From Alphaproteobacteria bacterium (lineage in GTDB: Bacteria; Pseudomonadota; Alphaproteobacteria; Micropepsales; Micropepsaceae), in assembly GCA_015654635.1 (NCBI GenBank), contig JAATGP010000049.1:62001-126000 (forward strand): a DNA stretch of 64,000 nt. Reading direction: 5' to 3'. Below the pieces are notes generated by a model. The model searched no databases. It was not told where the DNA came from and saw only the letters and a list, made by a program, of their open reading frames with translations. How positions within the stretch are numbered: position 1 is the stretch's first letter; each line of letters opens with the position of its first letter. Below are positions 46,568-55,468 of the stretch, piece by piece. The position numbers were made by a program, and so were the translations under genes.

Positions 46568-47836
46568 ATGACACAGACTATCCAGAAAGCTCCAACCCCT
46601 GATCATGCCCTTGCGGAATTTCCCGCCCGCGATGGCTCCCGCATTCCTTACAAAGTCTTCCATTCACCCGAAATATACGCTCTGGAACAGGAGCGCATTT
46701 ACCGGGGCCGGACTTGGAACTTCCTGGGTCTGGAAGCCGAGGTGCCGTCTCCGAACGATTTCAAGAGCACTTTTATCGGCGACACACCGGTCGTCCTGAC
46801 GCGCGGCCCCGACGGAAGGTTATCGGCTTGGGTGAACCGCTGCGCCCATCGGGGCGCCATGGTGTGCCGGGATCTGCGCGGCAACGCCAAATCCCACAAT
46901 TGCGTCTACCATCAGTGGAGTTTCGATACGGAGGGGAGCCTGCTTGGCGTGCCCTTCCGCCGAGGCAAGGCCGGACAGGTTGGCATGCCGCCGGACTTCG
47001 ATCCCAAGAACCACGGTCTGCGCAAGCTCAGGGTGTCGAGCTACAAGGGCTTGGTTTTCGCCACCTTCAGCGAGGAAGTCGAAAGCCTGGAGGAATATAT
47101 CGGGCCGCTCATGCTGGGCTATATCGATCGCATCGCGCGGCGGCCCTTCGTCTATCTGGGCTGCACCCGGCAGTATTCAAACTCCAACTGGAAACTCTAT
47201 TTGGAGAATGTGAAGGACCCCTATCACGCCAGCCTGCTTCATATGTTTCACACCACCTTCAATATCTTCCGCATCGGGATGAAGGCGCGCTGTGTGACCG
47301 ATGTCGAGCATGGTTTTCACAGCATCATCCTGGCGATCAAGGAGAACCAGGAAGCGGCGGCCGAGGATTACAAGGCCCAGAACGTCCGTTCCTACAATGA
47401 GGGGTTCCGGCTGCAGGATGACAGTATCCTGGCCCTGGTTCCGGAATACGATCTGGTCGCGACCAATCACATCCAGCCGATCTTCCCGCAACTCGTGCTG
47501 CAGCAGATTCACAACACCCTGGTGGCGCGGCAGCTGCTGCCCAAGGGGCCGAACAATTTCGAGCTTATCTTTCACTTCTTCGGCTATGACGATGATACGG
47601 AAGAATTGCGCGCTCTGCGCATCAAGCAGGCCAATCTGGTCGGCCCGGCAGGCTATATCTCGATGGAGGACACCGAAGCCACCGAACTGGTGCAGGCCGG
47701 CATCGTGCGCGACGGCGATGCGACCTCGGTCGTCGATATGGCCAAGTCGGCAAACGACCAGGAAGACACCTTAATTTCGGAAAGCCTCATTCGCAGCTTC
47801 TGGCGTGCGTATGAAAAGATGATGTTTGCGGATTAG
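46568..47836 (+). CDS. Rieske aromatic ring-hydroxylating oxygenase, large (alpha) subunit
   Basis: A 422-aa terminal oxygenase subunit. The Rieske [2Fe-2S] site is CAHRGAMVC... with CVYHQW (C-x-H and C-x2-H); the mononuclear iron site is in ENVKDPYHASLLH. With a small subunit, Rieske ferredoxin and FAD reductase in one operon, the closest described layout is three-component anthranilate 1,2-dioxygenase (AndAcAdAbAa) or salicylate hydroxylases. The ATG at 46568 has no clear ribosome binding site; a GTG at 46553 is an alternative. The product would be a catechol or gentisate, but ring-cleavage genes are not in the window. Confidence 0.88.
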   Translation: MTQTIQKAPTPDHALAEFPARDGSRIPYKVFHSPEIYALEQERIYRGRTWNFLGLEAEVPSPNDFKSTFIGDTPVVLTRGPDGRLSAWVNRCAHRGAMVCRDLRGNAKSHNCVYHQWSFDTEGSLLGVPFRRGKAGQVGMPPDFDPKNHGLRKLRVSSYKGLVFATFSEEVESLEEYIGPLMLGYIDRIARRPFVYLGCTRQYSNSNWKLYLENVKDPYHASLLHMFHTTFNIFRIGMKARCVTDVEHGFHSIILAIKENQEAAAEDYKAQNVRSYNEGFRLQDDSILALVPEYDLVATNHIQPIFPQLVLQQIHNTLVARQLLPKGPNNFELIFHFFGYDDDTEELRALRIKQANLVGPAGYISMEDTEATELVQAGIVRDGDATSVVDMAKSANDQEDTLISESLIRSFWRAYEKMMFAD

Positions 47837-47848
47837 GCACAGAGAGAC

Positions 47849-48331
47849 ATGCTGGAACACGATATACAGATCACCTACAGGCTCGCGGACCTGCAGGACC
47901 GTTATATTCACACCCTGGATTCCGACGCCTTGGAAGACTGGCCCACTCTGTTCGTGGATGATTGCCTGTACGAGGTCATCCCCAAAGAGAACGAGGATGC
48001 AGGGCTGCCCGCGCCGGTCATGCGCTACGACAATATCCGCATGCTGCATGACCGCGTGATCTCGCTGCGCCATGCGAACATTTACCAAAAGCCCGTCTAC
48101 CGGCATTTTCTGTCGGGGATGCGATGGCTGGCGGGTGCGGACGGTCTTTACCGCATGACGACCAACTACTTGGTCATCAACACCAACCAGACGGGCCAGT
48201 CGCTGGTCTACCAGACCGGCACCTATCATGACACCGTTGTGGTGGAGGAGGATGGCGTGCCGCGCTTCAAGAGCAAGCGCGTCATCTATGACACGTCGCG
48301 GGTGCAGACTTTGCTCGCGGTGCCGATCTAA
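47849..48331 (+). CDS. Aromatic oxygenase small (beta) subunit
   Basis: A 160-aa NTF2-fold subunit (ring-hydroxylating beta family): LADLQDRYIHTLDSDALEDW, DDCLYEVIPKENED, and the C-terminal FKSKRVIYDTSRVQTLLAVP are typical. It assembles with the alpha subunit into an alpha3beta3 hexamer and supports structure rather than catalysis. It starts 12 bp after the alpha gene behind AGAGAGA. Confidence 0.9.
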   Translation: MLEHDIQITYRLADLQDRYIHTLDSDALEDWPTLFVDDCLYEVIPKENEDAGLPAPVMRYDNIRMLHDRVISLRHANIYQKPVYRHFLSGMRWLAGADGLYRMTTNYLVINTNQTGQSLVYQTGTYHDTVVVEEDGVPRFKSKRVIYDTSRVQTLLAVPI

Positions 48332-48347
48332 TCGCGGAACAGGTTCT

Positions 48348-48659
48348 ATGGGAAACTGGGTCGATATTGCCGATGCCGCGACCGCGGTGGAAGAGGGCGG
48401 CGTGGCTGCGTTCCATGCCGGCGGTGTGGCCGTGGCGCTGTTCAAGATCGATGGCGCTTTCTATGCCCTGCACGATCTATGCAGCCATGGCGCCGCGCGA
48501 TTGTCGGAAGGTTTTGTCGAAGGCCACTGTGTGGAATGCCCTCTCCATCAGGGCTTGATCGAAATCGCCACTGGCGCGCCGCGCTCGGCGCCCATCACCG
48601 ATCCCGTGCGCGCTCTGCCCGTCCGGGTGGCGGGCGGCCGGGTGGAGGTTGAAGTTTGA
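48348..48659 (+). CDS. Rieske-type ferredoxin of the dioxygenase system
   Basis: A 103-aa Rieske ferredoxin (BphF/AndAb-like) that passes electrons from the reductase to the oxygenase. Cluster ligands are LCSHGAARLSEG (C-x-H) and VECPLHQG (C-x2-H). The start at 48348 begins MGNWVDIADA; upstream in-frame sequence belongs to the beta gene in another frame. The stop overlaps the TTG start of the reductase. Confidence 0.92.
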   Translation: MGNWVDIADAATAVEEGGVAAFHAGGVAVALFKIDGAFYALHDLCSHGAARLSEGFVEGHCVECPLHQGLIEIATGAPRSAPITDPVRALPVRVAGGRVEVEV

Positions 48660-49855
48660 GTGCTGGGGCCTTCGTCATTGTCGGCGGTGGCCAAGCTGGC
48701 GCCTGGGTGGCGCGGTCGCTGCGAGGCGAGGGGTTTTCCGGTCCGATTGTGTTATTCGGTGAGGAGCGGCATTGGCCCTATGAGCGTCCTCCTCTGTCCA
48801 AATCGGTGCTGCTGGGCAGTGGTGCCGAGGATGAAGGCGTTCTGCTGACCCCGGCGCAAGCGGATCAATTGGGCATTCAGGTGCGGCTGGGCCAGCGTGT
48901 TGCTGCCATCGATCGGGGGGCGCATCATCTTGTCTGTGCCGATGGCACGCGCCAGGACTATGAAAAACTGTTCCTCACCACCGGAAGCACGCCAAGGCTA
49001 CTCCCTGCTGCGACAGGCGGTGATCCAGGCAAGCTTCATTACCTGCGCACGCGCGATGATGCGCGGCGGCTGCGGGCCATACTGATACCCGGCCGGCACT
49101 TGGCAGTGCTGGGTGGTGGCTGGATCGGTCTTGAAGTTGCGGCCAGTGCTCGCAAACTGGGGCTCTGCGTAACCGTGATCGAGACAGCCGAACGGGTGTG
49201 CCTGCGCTCGGTTCCACCGGTGGTTTCGGCCTATCTCGAAGCGTTGCATGCCAGCCAAGGTATCACCATTCTGACCGGCCGCACACTTCAGGCCATGGCA
49301 CAGCACGGCGATACGAACGTCCTGCGCCTGTCTTGCGGCAGCGAAATCCAGTGCGATGACGTTCTTATCGGAATCGGGGTTCGGCCCAATAGCGAACTTG
49401 CGCAAGCCTGCGGTCTGGAGGTCGATAACGGCATTGTGGTGGACGCCGCAGGGCGCACCAGCGATCCCGATATCTTTGCTGCCGGGGATGTGACGGCCCA
49501 TATCAGCCGCTTCGCAGGTCATCGAGTCCGGCTCGAATCCTGGGCGAACGCACAGGCGCAGGCGATTGTGGCGGCGCAGGCGGCGTTGGATAAGCCCGCC
49601 CGGTACGACGAAGTGCCTTGGCTATGGTCGGATCAGTTCGAGGCCAACATTCAGATTGTCGGCTTTCCGGGCCAAGCGGTGTCCGTCCGGCGCCAGGGCA
49701 CGCCGGACTCCGGCAAGGGATGCTGGCTGATGCTGGACGCCGCCATGGCTGCGGTCGGGGCTGTGGCGATCAACGCTCCGCGTGAATTGCGGTCCGTGCG
49801 TAAGGCCATGCAGGCGGGAACGGCGATCGACCTGGCAGCGTGGCAGGAAGCCTGA
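48656..49855 (+). CDS. FAD-dependent ferredoxin reductase of the dioxygenase system
   Basis: A 399-aa NAD(P)H-ferredoxin oxidoreductase (BphA4/AndAa-like). FAD motif VIVGGGQAGAWVARSL at the N-terminus, NAD motif LGGGWIGLEVAASARKLG near residue 150, and the second FAD contact DIFAAGDVTAH. Translation appears to start at a TTG overlapping the ferredoxin stop. It completes a three-component Rieske dioxygenase. Confidence 0.92.
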   Translation: MSAGAFVIVGGGQAGAWVARSLRGEGFSGPIVLFGEERHWPYERPPLSKSVLLGSGAEDEGVLLTPAQADQLGIQVRLGQRVAAIDRGAHHLVCADGTRQDYEKLFLTTGSTPRLLPAATGGDPGKLHYLRTRDDARRLRAILIPGRHLAVLGGGWIGLEVAASARKLGLCVTVIETAERVCLRSVPPVVSAYLEALHASQGITILTGRTLQAMAQHGDTNVLRLSCGSEIQCDDVLIGIGVRPNSELAQACGLEVDNGIVVDAAGRTSDPDIFAAGDVTAHISRFAGHRVRLESWANAQAQAIVAAQAALDKPARYDEVPWLWSDQFEANIQIVGFPGQAVSVRRQGTPDSGKGCWLMLDAAMAAVGAVAINAPRELRSVRKAMQAGTAIDLAAWQEA

Positions 49856-49867
49856 AGGCCCAGCCCG

Positions 49868-50170
49868 TTATTTGGACGGGCGCACCAGCTTTTCTGGGCG
49901 GGGTTCAAATTCTGCGCTGACCGTCGGGTTCCACTGGAATTTGAACGCCACGATGGAATTGGTGTCCTTCACGCCCGGAACAACCTGCAACGTGCGGATT
50001 ACGAAATCCCCGACGCTTTTTTCCTCGGGCAATTCAAACTTTGCCAGAAGATCGTAGGTGCCGGACGTGGAATAGACCTCTGCTGTTTCCAGCACATTGT
50101 CGATCAGATAAGCGGCAACATCAAAGGCCTTGGAAAGTTCGCACTTGATCTGCACAAAAATGGCTTTCAT
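49868..50170 (-). CDS. Stand-alone Lrp/AsnC ligand-binding (RAM) domain protein
   Basis: A 100-aa protein consisting only of the regulation-of-amino-acid-metabolism domain of Lrp/AsnC regulators (VQIKCELSKAFDVAAYLI, TSGTYDLLAKFELPEEKSVG, TLQVVPGVKDTNSIVAFK); no HTH. Such proteins can bind amino acids or related aromatics and form rings that modulate other proteins. It converges on the reductase gene with 12 bp between. Next to a presumed anthranilate-type pathway, a sensing role is possible but unproven. Confidence 0.82.
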   Translation of the reverse strand: MKAIFVQIKCELSKAFDVAAYLIDNVLETAEVYSTSGTYDLLAKFELPEEKSVGDFVIRTLQVVPGVKDTNSIVAFKFQWNPTVSAEFEPRPEKLVRPSK

Positions 50171-50649
50171 GGCGCCGCCTCACGAATATCGGTGAATGCT
50201 ATCCCTGTCCCGCGACGGAGGCAATTGCAGAGACGCCAACGGCAATGCAAGGCGATGGCGACGGCGCGGGCTCATCCACTCAACCGATACGGTATTGATC
50301 ACCGACTCATTTCATTGCGGCGGGGCGGGCGCTTCGGTTCCGCTATAGTTTGAGGCATTTGCGATACCTGATTGCACAGTTGTCGATCACATCGTGGTCG
50401 ATGACTTGCGGCGCTCGCAACTCGTGCGGAAGTCGGCGAAGAACACACGGATACGGACTGTATCCCACACGGCAAGTGAGGGATTGTAACGTACACGGAT
50501 CATCACGATTCGCGCTCCATTGTTTCGGCTTTTGGCCATATCTGTATAGGATTGTGGCTCGCTTGCGCTATCTGGATAGCCGGGCGCGTGAAATTTTGAC
50601 GACGTAAGCACACGTGACTTTTTCCGGAAGTCGCATTTGGGATGTTGTG
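50171..50649 (+). promoter_or_regulatory. 479-bp regulatory region before the amidohydrolase/TonB cluster
   Basis: No gene is supported. The right part carries the direct repeats annotated separately. At 50484-50497 is TTGTAACGTACACG, nearly identical to TTGTAACGTGCACG at 59621-59634 upstream of cobC. GGGATG precedes the amidohydrolase ATG. Promoter elements are not certain. Confidence 0.5.
50535..50579 (+). promoter_or_regulatory. Direct-repeat operator before the amidohydrolase, like that of the dioxygenase operon
   Basis: GCCATATCTGTATAG (50535-50549) and GCGCTATCTGGATAG (50565-50579) are 30 bp apart start-to-start, the same spacing as the pair before the dioxygenase genes. In both pairs the first copy ends GTATAG and the second GGATAG. 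The consensus GCCATWTCYGKATAG suggests the same AraC regulator acts here. Confidence 0.65.
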
Positions 50650-52338
50650 ATGCAAAACAAATTTTTCCTTTCCGTCTTGACTGTTTCAGCCGTGTTTTTC
50701 GCAAGCGCCGCACAGGCTGCCGATAAGGCCGATGCCGTCTATCTCAACGGCAAGGTCTATACCGCCGATGCCGGGGATGGCGTGGTGCAGGGATTTGCCG
50801 TTTCCGGTGACCGCTTCCTGGCTACGGGCAGCAATGCGCAGATGCGCAAATATATCGGCAAGGGCACCAAGGTCGTCGACCTCAAGGGGCATTTCGTCAG
50901 CCCCGGTCTGACGGACGATCACTTCCACAATGAAGGCGGCGGCACCGGCATGGATTTCTCCCATGTCCGCACGTTAGGCGAACTGCTCACCGTGATCGCC
51001 AATACCGCCGCCGCCGCGCCGCCGGGCAGTCTGCTGACCTCCAACTCCGATTGGCACGAAGCGCAGCTCAAGGAGCAACGCTTGCCTTCGGCCAAAGAAC
51101 TGGATCAGGCGGCGCCCAACAATCCTGTCGTCTTGCTGCGCGGCGGCCATTCCTACATCCTCAACAGCGCGGCGCTAAAAAAGTTCAACATCAGCAAAGA
51201 GACGCCGGTTCCCGCGGGCGGCGCCATCAGCCGCGACAAGGATGGCGAACTGACCGGCGAATTGTTCGACAATGCCAAGGCGTTGGTTGTGCTGCCGCCG
51301 GAAAAGCCGCTGTCGATGGCCGACATCATCGCAACCCAGAAAGCGGTCAATCCCTATGGGATAACCGCGGTGCGCATCCCTGGCGCCTACAAGGGCGATA
51401 TGCTGCAGGCGATCCGGTTATGGAAAGAGGCCGACGCCACCAGGACGCTGACACTGCGCTACTCGGTCTACATGCCGGGTTTCGCGTTCCGCACGCCCGA
51501 ACAAGTGGACAAGGCCGTTGCCAGCTGGGGCGTTAAGCAGGGCGAAGGTGATGACTTCCTGCGTATCGAAGGCATCAAGCTCATCGTCGATGGCGGTTTC
51601 GAGGGCGGCCACATCTCGCGCCCCTACCAAGAGCCTTATGGCAAGGGTGGAACCTATTCCGGCCTCACTGTGGTGTCGCCGGACGCTTACAACGCCGTGG
51701 TGCGGGAGATCAGCCGCCTTGGCTGGCGGCCAACAACCCATGCGGTTGGCGACGCCGCGATCGACGAGGTTCTGACCGCTTACGAATTGGCCAACAAGGA
51801 GACGCCGATCGCCGGTAAGCGTTGGGCGATCGAACATGCTTTCATTTCGCGCCCCGACCTCATCAAACGCATGCAGGCGCTTAACCTGATGGTGTCGGCG
51901 CAGGACCATTTGTATTTGGCCGCGCCGGTGCTGAAGAAATACTGGGGCTGGGATCTGGCCAGCGAAGTCACGCCGGTGAAATCCTATCTGGATGCGGGCT
52001 TGCTGGTGGCGGGCGGTACGGATTCGCCCGTCATTCCGTTCAATCCCTTCTTGGAGCTTTATCATTTTGCCAGCCGCGAGACGATTTCCGACGGTGTTTA
52101 TGGCGAAGACCAGAAGATCGCTTCGCGCAAGATGCTGCTGCGGCTGGATACGATCAACTTCGCCAAATTGATCGGCGAGGAAGATCATCGCGGCTCCATC
52201 GAGGCCGGCAAGCTGGCCGACTTTGCGGTTCTGACCGATGACTTTCTCACGGTCCCGCTCAAGAAGATCCAGGACATGAAAGCCCTGGCCACCTATGTCG
52301 GCGGGACGGAGGTCTATCGCGATCCATCCTACAAATAG
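50650..52338 (+). CDS. Exported amidohydrolase (Amidohydrolase_3, YtcJ-like)
   Basis: A 562-aa metal-dependent hydrolase with a signal peptide (cleavage near AQA-ADK), so periplasmic. The fold begins DAVYLNGKVYTADAG, metal-binding histidines are in GLTDDHFHNEGGG, further ligands in THAVGDAAIDE and IEHAFI, and the catalytic aspartate in VAGGTDSPVIPF. Relatives hydrolyse N-acyl or N-formyl amides or similar bonds. The start at 50650 is set by the signal peptide. It precedes a TonB receptor and belongs to the region with the shared AraC-type operator. Confidence 0.87.
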   Translation: MQNKFFLSVLTVSAVFFASAAQAADKADAVYLNGKVYTADAGDGVVQGFAVSGDRFLATGSNAQMRKYIGKGTKVVDLKGHFVSPGLTDDHFHNEGGGTGMDFSHVRTLGELLTVIANTAAAAPPGSLLTSNSDWHEAQLKEQRLPSAKELDQAAPNNPVVLLRGGHSYILNSAALKKFNISKETPVPAGGAISRDKDGELTGELFDNAKALVVLPPEKPLSMADIIATQKAVNPYGITAVRIPGAYKGDMLQAIRLWKEADATRTLTLRYSVYMPGFAFRTPEQVDKAVASWGVKQGEGDDFLRIEGIKLIVDGGFEGGHISRPYQEPYGKGGTYSGLTVVSPDAYNAVVREISRLGWRPTTHAVGDAAIDEVLTAYELANKETPIAGKRWAIEHAFISRPDLIKRMQALNLMVSAQDHLYLAAPVLKKYWGWDLASEVTPVKSYLDAGLLVAGGTDSPVIPFNPFLELYHFASRETISDGVYGEDQKIASRKMLLRLDTINFAKLIGEEDHRGSIEAGKLADFAVLTDDFLTVPLKKIQDMKALATYVGGTEVYRDPSYK

Positions 52339-52489
52339 ACGGGGTTGCCGCATCTCTAAAGGGGCGGCAACCAATACGAAAAGACGCCGCGCGTAAAGCG
52401 GGCGAATGCCTGGTCCAGGCAGAAAAAGAAAAAACGGACCTGAGGGATGAAGCGCAGAGGAACGTCAGACAATCCACAAGGGGGTTCCT

Positions 52490-55378
52490 ATGCGTGCAGT
52501 AACGATTACAAAAATAAGTCTATCATCCCGGCGAGGCCGGTTATTTTCTGCGGTTAGCATGGCGGCTCTCTGTGTCGGCCTGGAGATGCCCGCTCTCGCC
52601 CAGAATGAATCGGATACCGGCGCGATCCCCACCACGGAGACCATTACGATCACGTCGACGCGCGTCCAGCGCGAGGGCTATTCGGCGCCTACCCCGATGA
52701 CGGCGGTGAGCACAAAGGATTTGGAACAGCAGGCCCCTTCGACCGTCGGCGAAGTTCTGGCGAACCTGCCCAGCTTCCGCGCCACCTCGACGCCGACCAC
52801 CAGCGGCGTCAATTCGCTGGGCGGCGGCCAGGTCACCGCCGACCTGCGCGGCTTGGGCGCTTCGCGCACGCTGGTGCTGGTGAATGGCAAGCGTTTCGTA
52901 CCGGCTGCGTCGGACGGCACCTCGGACCTGACGCAGATTCCCACCCTCCTGGTCGACCGCGTTGAGGTCGTCACCGGCGGGGCCTCCGCAGCCTATGGCT
53001 CCGATGCCGTTTCCGGCGTGGTGAACTTCATTCTCAACAATCACCTGGAAGGCTTCAAAGCCAATTTTCAGTACGGCGAGTCCAAATATTCCGACGACAT
53101 CGAAGAGCAGGCCGCACTCGCCTATGGCGCAACCGCGCTAGGCGGCAAGCTGCATTTCATGTTCGGTGCCGATTACGTCAACAACGAAGGGATTGGCAGT
53201 CAGTACACGCGTCCCTGGGGCCAGCAAGAAGTGGGCTTGATCACCAATGCGGCTTTCGCCACCAACAAGCAGCCGCAATATATCATCTCGCCGCACGTCC
53301 ATACTGCAACCATGTCGAATGGCGGGCTGATCGTTTCGGCCAAGACGACCGGTGGGGTGACGTCATCGGCGTTGAATGGCATCGCCTTCGGCCCGGGTGG
53401 TTCGCCCTACAATTTCGCTTTCGGCAGCGTCTATGGTTCCAGCATGATCGGCGGCGAGCAGGTCGATCCCAACCCGACCCTCAGCTCCAATCTTGGCAAG
53501 CCCTTTAGCGCCATTACCGCGCTGGGCCGGGTCGAATATGAAATCACTTCCAACATCCAAGCCTATCTGGAAGTCTCGGCAGCTCGTACCGGCGCTGAAG
53601 GCGCCTCGCAGCAGGCGCGTGACACTGGCCTCGTCATCCGGAGCGACAACGCCTATCTGCCGGCATCGATCAAAAACGCGATGGCGGCCGACAATCTCGG
53701 TTCGATCACTGTGGGCCGCTATTACGACGATACCGGCCCGGTCAAGCTGAGCACGACCAACCAGACCTACAGGGTGATGGGCGGGCTGCAGGGCGATATT
53801 TTGGATGGTTGGAAGTGGGATGCCAATTACCAATATGGCAAGAACACCTATGCCCTGAATTTCGGACCCAATAATCGCAAACAAGCCAACTTCCTGCTGG
53901 CCTCCGATGCCGTGGTCAACCCCAATACGGGCGCCGTCGTCTGCCGTTCAACGCTGACCTCGCCCAACAATGGCTGCATCCCGGTTGATGTGTTCGGCGA
54001 CGGCTCGGAAACGGTGAATTCCTTCGTCAACGGCAGCGCGACCTATCATCTTGTGACCGAGCAGACGGTCGCCGACATCGACGTCACCGGCGAACCCTTT
54101 GCGACCTGGGCCGGTCCGGTCTCGCTGGCTGGCGGTCTTGAATATCGCCGTGAGGCCGCGCGCGCCATTGCCGATCCGATCTCCACACAGGTCAATGCGG
54201 ATGGCTCGACCGGCGGCTGGGCGCTCGGCAATCAGAAGAGCTATGCCGGCGCATACAACGTGTATGACGGCTATATCGAAACCGTTGTGCCGCTGGTCGG
54301 CGACACACCGCTCGTGCCGCTGGTGCGCAATATCGATATCAATGCGGCGGTTCGTCTGACCAGCTATTCCACAGCGGGCGGGGTGACGACCTGGAAGGCT
54401 GGCCTGAACTGGCAGCCCTTCGACGATCTGCGCATCCGCGGCACGCGCTCGCATGACGTGCGTGCGCCCAATCTTTCCGAACTCTTCCAGGGTGGCACGG
54501 GCAGCTCCTATACGGCGGTGTTCGATAAGGTGCTGAACCAGACCACGCAGATCCGCCAAGTCGGAGAGGGCAATACCAGCCTGAAACCGGAAAAGGCGGA
54601 AACCTGGACCGGCGGCTTCGTGTATCAGCCGTCCTGGCTGCCCGGCTTCGGGCTTTCGGTTGACTATTACAATATCCGTGTGGCGGGCGTCATCTCCAGC
54701 ATCGGCGCGCCAACGCTGGCATCGGGCTGTTATGCGGGCAATGCGCTTTACTGCCAGTCGGTGGTGTTTAATACCAACGGCACCATCAACTATATCGTCA
54801 GCCAATCGCTGAACCTTAATACGCTGAAAACATCGGGTGTGGATTTCGAAAGCACCTATTCCATCGATACCGCAGACATTCTCGACGGCATGGACGGCAC
54901 CTTCAGCATCCACGCTTTGGCAACCTATGTGGACAATCTGACAACGGTCCTGCCGGGCAATGTGGTGCAAAATTCCGTAGGGCAGGTCTCGAACTTCAAT
55001 CGCATCTCCGGCGTGCCGAAATGGAATGGCAACGTGGATTTCACCTACGACTTCAAGCCCTGGTCGATGAATCTGCGCATGCATTATGTGGGCGCGGGCG
55101 TCTATGGTTACAATCTGAAGACGGGCAGCGGCGCGGCCAACACCATCAGCAACAATAATGTCGGCGATCTCGTCTATTTCGATGTCGGCGGGTCTTACGA
55201 CACGACGATCAGCGGCTTCCCGGTCCAGTTCTACGGCGCCGTAAACAACCTGTTCGACAAAGATCCGCCCTTCGTGCCGTCGGGCGCGGCAGGCGGGACC
55301 AACGAGAGCAGCACCAATACGGTCTTCTATGATCCGATCGGGCGGTTGTTCAAGATTGGCATCCGCGTGATGAATTAG
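52490..55378 (+). CDS. TonB-dependent outer membrane receptor
   Basis: A 962-aa receptor with a signal peptide (to PALA-QNES), a TonB box-like ETITITSTRVQ, a plug domain (STVGEVLANLPSF, LRGLGASRTLVLVNGKRF, VEVVTGGASAAYGSDAVSGV) and a long beta-barrel ending in IGRLFKIGIRVMN. This variety with VLVNGKR and GASAAYG is abundant in sphingomonads and related groups, usually for organic substrates rather than siderophores. It lies between two exported amidohydrolase genes, suggesting import of the compound they process. GGGGG precedes the ATG. Confidence 0.92.
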   Translation: MRAVTITKISLSSRRGRLFSAVSMAALCVGLEMPALAQNESDTGAIPTTETITITSTRVQREGYSAPTPMTAVSTKDLEQQAPSTVGEVLANLPSFRATSTPTTSGVNSLGGGQVTADLRGLGASRTLVLVNGKRFVPAASDGTSDLTQIPTLLVDRVEVVTGGASAAYGSDAVSGVVNFILNNHLEGFKANFQYGESKYSDDIEEQAALAYGATALGGKLHFMFGADYVNNEGIGSQYTRPWGQQEVGLITNAAFATNKQPQYIISPHVHTATMSNGGLIVSAKTTGGVTSSALNGIAFGPGGSPYNFAFGSVYGSSMIGGEQVDPNPTLSSNLGKPFSAITALGRVEYEITSNIQAYLEVSAARTGAEGASQQARDTGLVIRSDNAYLPASIKNAMAADNLGSITVGRYYDDTGPVKLSTTNQTYRVMGGLQGDILDGWKWDANYQYGKNTYALNFGPNNRKQANFLLASDAVVNPNTGAVVCRSTLTSPNNGCIPVDVFGDGSETVNSFVNGSATYHLVTEQTVADIDVTGEPFATWAGPVSLAGGLEYRREAARAIADPISTQVNADGSTGGWALGNQKSYAGAYNVYDGYIETVVPLVGDTPLVPLVRNIDINAAVRLTSYSTAGGVTTWKAGLNWQPFDDLRIRGTRSHDVRAPNLSELFQGGTGSSYTAVFDKVLNQTTQIRQVGEGNTSLKPEKAETWTGGFVYQPSWLPGFGLSVDYYNIRVAGVISSIGAPTLASGCYAGNALYCQSVVFNTNGTINYIVSQSLNLNTLKTSGVDFESTYSIDTADILDGMDGTFSIHALATYVDNLTTVLPGNVVQNSVGQVSNFNRISGVPKWNGNVDFTYDFKPWSMNLRMHYVGAGVYGYNLKTGSGAANTISNNNVGDLVYFDVGGSYDTTISGFPVQFYGAVNNLFDKDPPFVPSGAAGGTNESSTNTVFYDPIGRLFKIGIRVMN

Positions 55379-55468
55379 CCGGTCGATTGGGGTGGCGCAG
55401 GGGCCACCCCATCTCCTTAAGCTGCCCCCGGCGGGGCACGATCTTCACTTCAGACGGCGGGCAGTCCC

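Noticed and set aside
53948..55084. Long leftward frame opposite the TonB receptor
   Set aside because: It is antisense to a full-length receptor with no recognisable motifs.
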